Positions 1 to 5,534 of a stretch of DNA of 9,973 nt are shown piece after piece. A model generated the notes under the pieces. It saw only the letters and a list, made by a program, of their open reading frames with translations, ran no database searches and was not told where the DNA came from. The stretch is from an uncultured Lachnospiraceae bacterium (lineage in GTDB: Bacteria; Bacillota; Clostridia; Lachnospirales; Lachnospiraceae), in assembly GCA_946611525.1 (NCBI GenBank), contig CAMODS010000037.1, positions 1 to 9,973 of the forward strand, in the 5' to 3' direction. Positions within the stretch are counted from its first letter, which is position 1. Each line of letters starts with the position of its first letter. The position numbers and the translations under genes are program-made.

Positions 1-1
1 A

Positions 2-97
2 AGCCCTGAAGAAGTCAAGGATCCTCTGCCTCCAATGCAGACACTGGAGGAAAAGTACATGGAAGTTTTTTCAAGGTTTGCCTCTGGTAAGGTTTAA
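2..97 (+). CDS. C-terminal fragment of an unidentified protein
   Basis: This frame is open from the left edge of the window to a TAA at 95-97 and gives 31 residues ending in FASGKV. The start and most of the protein lie outside the window. The fragment has a proline pair (LPP) followed by a short amphipathic, helix-like tail with charged and aromatic residues (LEEKYMEVFSRF). It is in the same direction as the following acetyltransferase gene, with only 6 nt between this stop and the next ATG, which suggests one operon. I do not recognise the family from this tail and assign no function. The frame is supported mainly by that spacing and by protein-like composition. Confidence 0.55.
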   Translation, partial: SPEEVKDPLPPMQTLEEKYMEVFSRFASGKV

Positions 98-103
98 CAG
101 AAA

Positions 104-940
104 ATGGGAGCGAGTGTTGTGTTAGAAAAGTTTTTATTGGACAGGGCTACGGTTTTGGGGTTTCAGAGACTGTACCCCACCAATGTCCGTGAATGTGCTG
201 ATTCCACCCATGTTTCGTTTGGCGGGATATATGACGGAAAACCGGCTGCTCTTATTTCACTTCGGGTGGTGGGTCTTGAGCTTTATCTGGACTGGATCTT
301 TACGGCTGAGGAATACAGGAACCGGGGGATCATGACCGAGCTTTGGGAATATGTCTTTGAAATGCTTACTATTAATGGAGATTTTGATGTTATTAATGTG
401 GTATGTCCGGGAGATGACTTAAGAGACTTTTTCGAAAAGAAAAGCTTTGTTTTCGAGTATGATGAGGTTGGCACATGCTATTATTCGGATATTGCCAACA
501 TGAAGGAACTTAAGGGTAAAGAGGGTAAGGTCTCCGGTATGAGGCTTAAGGATCTTGGGGATACGGAACTTAAGCTCATTAATAACGATCTTATTAATGC
601 AAAAGAGGCGGCGTATTGCGTAAAGCTTCCCGTGATTCCTTCGCATTATCATCCGCTGTCCCGTGTGAGCCTAAGCAAAACCGGCGTAAATTCCATGGTG
701 CTTTTGAAAAGGGAGAGCGTGGACACGATGGATATTTCCTATGTGTACAAGACCAACGGCTCGGAAGTGGCACTTATGCTGATGATAAAAGAGATAAGGG
801 ATGAGGTTTTACAATATATTCCCGAGTGCAAAAAGATCAGAACCACAGCACTTAATGATTCATCCCGGGCACTTTTTGAGGCACTCTTTAAGGATTCTTA
901 TAAGGAACCTTTATATTCCGCTTACAAGCTTTTGATCTGA
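104..940 (+). CDS. GNAT-family N-acetyltransferase, probable two-domain form
   Basis: The product has 278 residues. Its N-terminal half looks like a GNAT (Gcn5-related) acyl-CoA transferase. A hydrophobic strand, LYLDWIF (60-66), is followed by YRNRGIM (71-77) and the helix TELWEYVFEML, which is the layout of the acetyl-CoA pyrophosphate-binding motif A. The usual R/Q-x-x-G-x-G/A loop ends here in Met77, so the site is somewhat divergent. Residues about 150-278 have a second strand-and-helix pattern ending in NDSSRALFEALF, which may be a degenerate second GNAT fold. The acceptor substrate cannot be read from the sequence. The start is uncertain: ATG104 has only a weak AAGG 11 nt upstream, whereas GTG119 has GGGAG at 106-110 with 8-nt spacing and would remove five residues. 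The gene sits just after another gene's stop and 34 nt before rex, so operon membership is likely. Substrate and role are unknown. Confidence 0.75.
   Translation: MGASVVLEKFLLDRATVLGFQRLYPTNVRECADSTHVSFGGIYDGKPAALISLRVVGLELYLDWIFTAEEYRNRGIMTELWEYVFEMLTINGDFDVINVVCPGDDLRDFFEKKSFVFEYDEVGTCYYSDIANMKELKGKEGKVSGMRLKDLGDTELKLINNDLINAKEAAYCVKLPVIPSHYHPLSRVSLSKTGVNSMVLLKRESVDTMDISYVYKTNGSEVALMLMIKEIRDEVLQYIPECKKIRTTALNDSSRALFEALFKDSYKEPLYSAYKLLI
106..110 (+). promoter_or_regulatory. Candidate ribosome binding site favouring GTG119
   Basis: GGGAG lies inside the first codons of the ATG104 reading and is 8 nt before an in-frame GTG at 119. This is better spaced than the AAGG at 89-92 that would serve ATG104. 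It makes GTG119 a credible true start for the acetyltransferase; the sequence alone does not decide it. Confidence 0.4.
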
Positions 941-963
941 CAGTTGCGTTTTGACCGGTATTT

Positions 964-968
964 AGGAG
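964..968 (+). promoter_or_regulatory. Ribosome binding site of rex, selecting ATG975
   Basis: AGGAG at 964-968 precedes two in-frame ATGs. Spacing is 3 nt to ATG972 and 6 nt to ATG975. The second is much closer to the usual distance and gives the N-terminus MDKEIS, so I place the rex start at 975. Confidence 0.7.
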
Positions 969-974
969 CAAATG

Positions 975-1592
975 ATGGATAAAGAGATATCTCCTGCAGT
1001 AATAAAACGGATGCCCAGATATTACAGGTACTTAGAGGATCTTGTGGCTGCGAAGGTGGAGCGCATTTCCTCAAATGAGCTGTCGGAGCAGATGCATGTG
1101 ACGGCATCACAGATCAGACAGGACCTCTCCAATTTCGGAGGTTTCGGTCAGCAGGGCTATGGCTATAATGTGAAAAATCTTCATGATGAGATCGGTCGCA
1201 TCCTTGGCCTTGATGAGATGCACAACATCATCATTATAGGTGCCGGGAATATGGGTACAGCCATTGCAAACTATGTACGCTTTGAAGGCCTGGCCTTTAT
1301 GGTGACGGGGATATTTGATGTGTCGGAGCAAAAGATAGGACAAAAGATCTGCGGCAAAAAGGTCAGCCCCATGGATGACTTAAGTGATTTTGTTGCAAAA
1401 AACCATGTGGATATAGCGGCACTGACACTGCCAAGAGACAATGCGGTGGCGGTGGCAGACGTGCTTATTTCCCTCGGTATAAAGGCCATTTGGAACTTTG
1501 CCCACGTGGATCTAAATGTCCCGGAGGATGTGGTTGTACAAAACGTTCACCTTTCCGACAGCCTGATGCAGCTTTCATTCAAGATTTCGTAA
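975..1592 (+). CDS. rex: Redox-sensing transcriptional repressor Rex
   Basis: The product of 205 residues has the full length of the Rex family. Rex is a cytoplasmic homodimeric repressor that senses the NADH/NAD+ ratio and typically controls fermentation and NADH-reoxidation genes. Residues 1-80 form the winged-helix DNA-binding domain: the stretch KRMPRYYRYL (11-20) and the recognition-helix region TASQIRQDLSNFG (43-55), followed by FGQQGYGYNV (57-66), are family hallmarks. A Rossmann NAD(H)-binding domain follows, with GAGNMG at 89-94 after a hydrophobic strand. The C-terminus HLSDSLMQLSFK is the usual domain-swapping dimer helix region. The start at 975 is set by the ribosome binding site at 964-968. 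The gene lies 34 nt after the acetyltransferase and 31 nt before the coiled-coil gene. I found no Rex-type operator (TTGTTAA/TTAACAA-like palindrome) in the window, so its targets are elsewhere or too divergent to see. Identification is very secure. Confidence 0.97.
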   Translation: MDKEISPAVIKRMPRYYRYLEDLVAAKVERISSNELSEQMHVTASQIRQDLSNFGGFGQQGYGYNVKNLHDEIGRILGLDEMHNIIIIGAGNMGTAIANYVRFEGLAFMVTGIFDVSEQKIGQKICGKKVSPMDDLSDFVAKNHVDIAALTLPRDNAVAVADVLISLGIKAIWNFAHVDLNVPEDVVVQNVHLSDSLMQLSFKIS

Positions 1593-1623
1593 AACCGCCG
1601 CAATAGCTTGCGATTAGACTTTA

Positions 1624-2382
1624 ATGCGTGTGCCGGACAGTGCACAGGCAAGCGAATTGGTACATGATATGAAGGACAAGAATTACGACGAAGTTATTAA
1701 ACAATGCAAGATACCTACGCTGGTGCTGGATCAAAAATGGCACCGGCTTTTTGCCATTTCGGGTAAGCCTGAGGACGTAAAGACCATAGAGCAGGAGGAA
1801 AAGGACATACTGTTAAAGCAGTCACACCTTACCAATGAGCTTAAAAGTCTTAAAAAGATCAAGGCTGACCTGATGCAGAGCATAGTTGATAATATGGAGG
1901 GTAAGGACGCTGACAAGGCTACCGAAGCACAGCGTGCAAAGATCGAGCAGGACAAAAGGCTTATCGATGAGACCAACGAAAAGATCGAGCAGGACGAGGA
2001 CATGCTGATGGAGATCCCAAAGGAGCTATTGCAGGTCAACCGTACCCTGATGCTTGCCACCATGAACTTTTGCTATGCCAAGCTTCGTACCAATTCCCAC
2101 GAGATCGCGGAGATCTCAGACTGGATCACGAATTTCAGGGTTGAGCTTAAAAAGAACATCATTAAAAAGCAAAACCGCGAGATAAATAACCGCGAGATTT
2201 ACTCCTACATGCATGATGTTTTCGGACCGGATGTGATGGAGCTTTTCGATGTTAAAAACGAGGACAGCTTTGTTCCTGAGGAGGAGGCCGTGGCGGCCAA
2301 GCCCGAGGGTGTTGTATCAAAGTCCGATGAAAAAGAGGCCAACAAGGAAAGACAGCAGAACTTTGACGTAGACAGTAAATAA
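1624..2382 (+). CDS. Uncharacterised coiled-coil protein between rex and alr
   Basis: The product has up to 252 residues, and I do not recognise a named family. Three regions can be seen. An N-terminal block at about 16-47 (MKDKNYDEVIKQCK, then IPTLVLDQKWHRLFA) looks like a small folded segment. A long, highly charged heptad-like stretch at about 53-135, rich in E, K, Q and D, should be a coiled coil. A second helical block at 136-205 contains MNFCYAKLR, ISDWITNF and YSYMHDVFGPDVMELF. The tail from about 211 is acidic and low in complexity. There is no signal peptide or membrane segment, so it is probably cytoplasmic. No start has a good ribosome binding site: ATG1624 is the longest, while ATG1669 would remove 15 weakly protein-like residues and is equally plausible. 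It is 31 nt after rex and co-directional with alr. It could be a scaffolding or adaptor protein; that is only inference. Confidence 0.8.
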   Translation: MRVPDSAQASELVHDMKDKNYDEVIKQCKIPTLVLDQKWHRLFAISGKPEDVKTIEQEEKDILLKQSHLTNELKSLKKIKADLMQSIVDNMEGKDADKATEAQRAKIEQDKRLIDETNEKIEQDEDMLMEIPKELLQVNRTLMLATMNFCYAKLRTNSHEIAEISDWITNFRVELKKNIIKKQNREINNREIYSYMHDVFGPDVMELFDVKNEDSFVPEEEAVAAKPEGVVSKSDEKEANKERQQNFDVDSK

Positions 2383-2402
2383 TTGTGACATTTTGATCAT
2401 AT

Positions 2403-2406
2403 GGAG
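2403..2406 (+). promoter_or_regulatory. Ribosome binding site of alr, selecting ATG2414
   Basis: GGAG is 7 nt before ATG2414. The upstream in-frame TTG2393 would add seven residues but has no ribosome binding site, so ATG2414 is preferred. Confidence 0.65.
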
Positions 2407-2413
2407 TGTATTT

Positions 2414-3604
2414 ATGAAACACATGAGAGTGTATGCCAGGGTTGACCTGGATGCCATCATACATAATATAGAGCAGATGAAAAAAAGAGTGGCCCATGAC
2501 ACCATGATCGCGGTGGTGATAAAGGCCGACGGTTACGGACACGGGAGCCTGCCCATAGCCATGGAGCTTTCGGACATACCTTATATCTGGGGCTTTTGTG
2601 TGGCTACCTGCGAAGAGGCCATGGAGCTTCGCAATCACGGCATCAAAAAGCCTATATTGATCCTGGGCTATTCCTTTGCCGAAGATTACGACTCCATAAT
2701 AAAAAATAATATCAGGCCCACCATTTTTACCTATGACATGGCACGTGAGTATTCCGAGGCTGCCCAAAGGCTTAAAAAGGATGTTTACGTCCACATAAAG
2801 ATAGATACAGGCATGGGGCGCATCGGCTTTTATCCCAACGAGGAGTCTGCCGATACCATAAAGGATATTATGAAGCTCCCCGGACTTTTGCCTGAGGGTA
2901 TATTTACCCATTTTGCAAGGGCTGACGAGAAGGACCTTACTGAGACGGAGCACCAGTATTCAAGATTCACAAACATGATAGACCTTTGCCGTGAAAGGGG
3001 AGTTATTTTTGATATCCATCACTGCTCCAACAGCGCCGGGATTTTGGCCTTTGACAAGGGCAATCTTGACATGGTGCGTGCAGGTATTACCACCTATGGA
3101 CTCTGGCCCTCCGAGGAGGTGGAGCATGACATGCCCCTTTTGCCTGCGCTGTCCCTTTATTCCCATGTGGTCTATGTAAAGGATATAAAGCCGGGGCAGG
3201 CCATAAGCTATGGCGGCACCTTTGTGGCCGATCATCCCATGCGCATCGCCACGGTTCCCGTAGGCTATGCGGACGGCTACAGCAGAGGGCTTTCCGGCAA
3301 GGGCTATGTGCTCATCCATGATAAAAAGGCACCTATTTTAGGCAGGGTCTGCATGGATCAGTTTATGGTGGATGTGACTGATATACCTGATGTAAAGGTC
3401 AGGGATGAAGTGGTGCTCATCGGTGCCGCTTCCGACGCAAAGGGTGATGCACCACGGATCACCTTGGAGCAGTTAGGTGATATTTCCGGCAGATTCAACT
3501 ACGAATTCGTCTGTGATCTGGGCATGCGCATACCCAGGCTTTACTACAGAAACGGGGATGCAAAGGCCGAAAAGACCTATTCGTCCGTAGATACTTATAT
3601 TTAA
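2414..3604 (+). CDS. alr: Alanine racemase (PLP-dependent, fold type III)
   Basis: The product of 396 residues matches the usual length of alanine racemase, which interconverts L- and D-alanine in the cytoplasm to supply D-Ala-D-Ala for peptidoglycan. The N-terminal TIM barrel begins with YARVDLDAI and carries the cofactor lysine K37 in IKADGYGHG (36-44), where most homologues have KANAYGHG. R136 in TGMGRIGF is the arginine that contacts the PLP phenolate. Tyr266 in ISYGGTF is the second catalytic base, contributed across the dimer interface. VPVGYADGYSR and GRVCMDQFMVDVT are the usual phosphate-binding and C-terminal motifs. All key residues are present, so it should be active. The start ATG2414 is chosen for its GGAG. 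The gene follows the coiled-coil gene by 31 nt, and its stop codon overlaps the ribosome binding site of the CBS gene. A dedicated amino-acid racemase of other specificity is possible but less likely. Confidence 0.95.
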   Translation: MKHMRVYARVDLDAIIHNIEQMKKRVAHDTMIAVVIKADGYGHGSLPIAMELSDIPYIWGFCVATCEEAMELRNHGIKKPILILGYSFAEDYDSIIKNNIRPTIFTYDMAREYSEAAQRLKKDVYVHIKIDTGMGRIGFYPNEESADTIKDIMKLPGLLPEGIFTHFARADEKDLTETEHQYSRFTNMIDLCRERGVIFDIHHCSNSAGILAFDKGNLDMVRAGITTYGLWPSEEVEHDMPLLPALSLYSHVVYVKDIKPGQAISYGGTFVADHPMRIATVPVGYADGYSRGLSGKGYVLIHDKKAPILGRVCMDQFMVDVTDIPDVKVRDEVVLIGAASDAKGDAPRITLEQLGDISGRFNYEFVCDLGMRIPRLYYRNGDAKAEKTYSSVDTYI

Positions 3605-3620
3605 GGAGGATGTGATCCTT
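3604..3620 (+). promoter_or_regulatory. Ribosome binding site in a small hairpin before the CBS gene
   Basis: AGGAGG at 3604-3609 overlaps the last base of the alr stop and lies 11 nt before ATG3621, a longish spacing. Bases 3606-3611 can pair with 3615-3620 (five Watson-Crick pairs plus one G-U, loop GTG), which would hide most of the site. A ribosome finishing alr would melt this hairpin, so translational coupling is plausible. The fold is inferred by eye. Confidence 0.45.
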
Positions 3621-4520
3621 ATGGACACTGTACCGTTATCATTTATTATCTTTATCACTATTATTATTGTCGCGGCAGTCGGCGTCTTTATTTTCTTTTA
3701 CAGAAAACGCAAAAAAAATGAATATACCGAGGAGGACGTGATCTCCATGGTGGCGGAGTCCCAGGAGCAGGGCAACATCCTTGCCTCTGAGGCGGAGATG
3801 ATCCAGAATATCTTTGAGTTTGACGAAAAGGACGCCAAGGATATCATGATAAACCGCACGGGCATCGTAGCCATTGATGGCGAGTCTACTTTCAGGGAGG
3901 CCATCGACTGCTTCAATGAAAACAGGGTATCACGTATCCCGGTATATATGGAGGATCTGGACAATATCATCGGCATAGTCCATATAAAGGAAGTGCTGAA
4001 ATACAGTACCATGCCGGAGTATTATGAGAAAAAGCTCCATGATTTTCCGGAGCTTATGCAGCCGGCAGAGTTTGTGCCGGAGACTCACAGCATAAACACC
4101 CTTTTTACCCAGATGCAGATTAAAAAGTCCCACATGGTGATAGTGGTGGACGAGTACGGTCAGACCTCGGGTATAGTTACCATGGAGGATATCCTCGAGG
4201 AGATCGTTGGCAATATCCAGGACGAACACGATGAGGAGGAAAAATCCGTTCGTGAGGTTAGGCCTGACACCTTTTTGATGCAGGGCTCCACGCCCCTTGA
4301 CGAGGTATCGGAGACACTTGGAACTGACTTTAAAAGTGAGGACTTTGAGACCTTAAACGGCCTTTTGACAGATCAGATCGGCAGGGTGCCGGAGGAGAAT
4401 GAGCATTTTACCGTGGAGCTTTCGGGGTTCCGTTTTGATGTTTTAAATGTTAAAAACCGTATTATACAGGACGTGAGGGTTACCCCCATCACTGAGGATA
4501 CGGACAATCCGGAGCAGTGA
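3621..4520 (+). CDS. Membrane-anchored CBS-pair / CorC-HlyC domain protein
   Basis: The product has 299 residues. One N-terminal membrane segment (about 6-26, FIIFITIIIVAAVGVFIFF) is followed by the basic cluster YRKRKKN, which predicts a cytoplasmic soluble part. A CBS pair follows: CBS1 about 73-128 (DIMINRTGIVAIDG...IIGIVHIKEVL) and CBS2 about 145-200 (MVIVVDEYGQTSGIVTMEDILEEIVGNI, a strong family signature). The CorC/HlyC transporter-associated domain lies at about 213-291 (FLMQGSTPLDEVSETLG...ETLNGLL). This is the HlyC/CorC/CNNM-like arrangement, but the multi-pass DUF21 transporter domain is replaced by a single anchor, so it resembles CorC-type accessory proteins rather than a complete magnesium exporter. 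CBS pairs commonly bind adenine nucleotides. A GTG at 3612 would be only 2 nt from the ribosome binding site, so ATG3621 is preferred. The gene follows alr by 16 nt and may be translationally coupled to it. A role in divalent-cation homeostasis is inference. Confidence 0.88.
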   Translation: MDTVPLSFIIFITIIIVAAVGVFIFFYRKRKKNEYTEEDVISMVAESQEQGNILASEAEMIQNIFEFDEKDAKDIMINRTGIVAIDGESTFREAIDCFNENRVSRIPVYMEDLDNIIGIVHIKEVLKYSTMPEYYEKKLHDFPELMQPAEFVPETHSINTLFTQMQIKKSHMVIVVDEYGQTSGIVTMEDILEEIVGNIQDEHDEEEKSVREVRPDTFLMQGSTPLDEVSETLGTDFKSEDFETLNGLLTDQIGRVPEENEHFTVELSGFRFDVLNVKNRIIQDVRVTPITEDTDNPEQ

Positions 4521-4549
4521 TATTGTGCTTTTGCCTGTCTCAATAGATT

Positions 4550-4578
4550 TTGACAGTAGACCTTAAAAATGGTAAAAT
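4550..4578 (+). promoter_or_regulatory. Sigma-A promoter for yebC
   Basis: TTGACA at 4550-4555 and TAAAAT at 4573-4578 are separated by exactly 17 bp. The -35 is a perfect consensus match and the -10 matches five of six positions. Transcription should start near 4585 and give a leader of about 26 nt that carries the AGGAG at 4600-4604, 6 nt before ATG4611. This is the only clear vegetative promoter I see, and it separates yebC from the upstream rex-alr-CBS run. Confidence 0.8.
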
Positions 4579-4610
4579 AACAAAGATTTTATTTAGATTA
4601 GGAGATATTT

Positions 4611-5348
4611 ATGTCAGGACATTCAAAATTTGCTAACATTAAGCACAAAAAGGAAAAAAACGACGCAGCAAAGGGCAAGATCTTTACCATTATCGGACGT
4701 GAGATCGCCATAGCTGTAAAAGAGGGCGGACCTGATCCCAAAAACAACAGCAGGCTTCGCGATGTTATCGCCAAGGCAAAGTCCAACAACGTACCCAACG
4801 ACACCATTGATCGCGGTATCAAAAAGGCAGCCGGCGACATGGACAGTGTCAATTTCGAGGAGGCAGTATACGAGGGCTACGGTCCCGGAGGTACAGCCAT
4901 CATTGTAAAGACTCTTACCGACAACCGCAACCGTACAGCAGCCAATGTCCGTGCATGCTTTTCAAAGGGCAACGGCAGCATAGGCGCTCAGGGCTGCGTG
5001 TCATACATGTTCGATGAAAAGGGCCAGATGATCATCGATAAGGAGGAGTACACAGGAGACAGCGACGATCTGATGATGCTTGCTTTAGACTCCGGTGCCG
5101 ATGATTTCAACGAGGAGGATGACAGCTACGAGATCCTCACTGCTCCCGCAGATTTTTCTGCAGTGCGTGAGGCGCTTGAAAACGAGGGCATCACCTTTGC
5201 ATCAGCCGAGGTTACCATGATCCCTCAGAATTACGTTTCGGTTACAGACGAGGAGAATGTCAAGCTCATCACTCGTATCCTGGATCTTTTGGAAGAGGAT
5301 GATGACGTGCAGGAAGTATATCACAACGCAGAACTTCCTGAAGACTAG
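4611..5348 (+). CDS. yebC: YebC/PmpR family protein
   Basis: The product of 245 residues is a standard-length member of the YebC/PmpR (TACO1-like) family. It opens with MSGHSKFANIKHKKEKNDAAKGKIF, the signature N-terminus, where most relatives have Trp in place of Phe7. It continues with GREI, GGPDPKNNSRLRDVIAKAK and NVPNDTIDRGIKKA. The central part has YEGYGPGGTAIIVKTLTDNRNRT and the acidic third domain ends in LLEEDDDVQEVYHNAELPED. Family members have been described as DNA-binding regulators (PmpR) and as ribosome-associated translation factors; which applies here cannot be read from the sequence. It is cytoplasmic. It has its own strong promoter at 4550-4578 and a good AGGAG, so it is expected to be well expressed. 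A 186-nt gap containing a structured leader separates it from glgA, with no evident terminator between them. Confidence 0.96.
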   Translation: MSGHSKFANIKHKKEKNDAAKGKIFTIIGREIAIAVKEGGPDPKNNSRLRDVIAKAKSNNVPNDTIDRGIKKAAGDMDSVNFEEAVYEGYGPGGTAIIVKTLTDNRNRTAANVRACFSKGNGSIGAQGCVSYMFDEKGQMIIDKEEYTGDSDDLMMLALDSGADDFNEEDDSYEILTAPADFSAVREALENEGITFASAEVTMIPQNYVSVTDEENVKLITRILDLLEEDDDVQEVYHNAELPED

Positions 5349-5391
5349 TGTGGCAGATATTTTTAGCATACATATATCATTACAGTTGAGA

Positions 5392-5516
5392 GGAATTTTC
5401 ACCTTTAATACTGAGAGGGATATGGTTTTATATGTATCCCGTAGCAACTCGTTTTTTCGAGTTGCGGGGATGCATATGAAGCCATATCCCGACCATCAGG
5501 GAAAACAGAAAATTCC
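5392..5516 (+). repeat. Long nested inverted repeat / hairpin in the glgA leader
   Basis: This is the main content of the 186-nt gap between yebC and glgA. Outermost arms 5392-5400 and 5508-5516 are perfect 9-nt complements. Next inside, 5411-5414 pairs with 5496-5499. The core pairs 5417-5440 with 5467-5490 over 24 contiguous positions, then after a 3/1 internal loop 5444-5451 pairs with 5458-5465 around a TTTTTT loop (5452-5457). In the core the only non-Watson-Crick positions (5426/5481, 5429/5478, 5435/5472) are all U-G in the + strand RNA, which would be A-C mismatches on the other strand. That asymmetry suggests an RNA of the same direction as glgA. No T-run follows, so it is not an intrinsic terminator. 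It ends 18 nt before the glgA ATG. It could be an mRNA stabilising or regulatory leader, a processed small RNA, or a palindromic interspersed repeat; no target-site duplication is visible. Confidence 0.75.
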
Positions 5517-5534
5517 GATCGTAGAGGGGGAACT

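Noticed and set aside
418..574. Four CTTAAG hexamers in the acetyltransferase gene
   Set aside because: They arise from repeated Leu-Lys codons (CTT AAG) in some frames and ordinary codon use; spacing is irregular and no regulatory meaning is evident.
1599..1612. Small hairpin after rex (CGCAA, loop TAGC, TTGCG) as a terminator
   Set aside because: The stem is only 5 bp and no T-run follows; the next gene starts a few bases later.
2383..2400. TTGTGA half-site before alr as a Rex operator
   Set aside because: The expected matching half (TCACAA or a close variant) is absent at the right distance, so only a half-site remains.
2252..2953. Open frame of 233 codons on the minus strand opposite the alr start
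   Set aside because: It overlaps the strongly supported alr and coiled-coil genes, and its translation has no recognisable motif and an odd, Tyr/His/Pro-rich composition. It is a shadow of alr codon use.
3711..3718. Run of eight A bases in the CBS gene as a phase-variation tract
   Set aside because: It lies in Lys codons after the membrane segment, and a single A8 is not unusual in AT-leaning genomes; nothing else suggests switching.
5386..5412. TTGAGA with AATACT as a glgA promoter
   Set aside because: The spacing is only 15 bp and the -10 matches four of six positions, so it is too weak to list as a feature. A glgA promoter may still exist in this gap.
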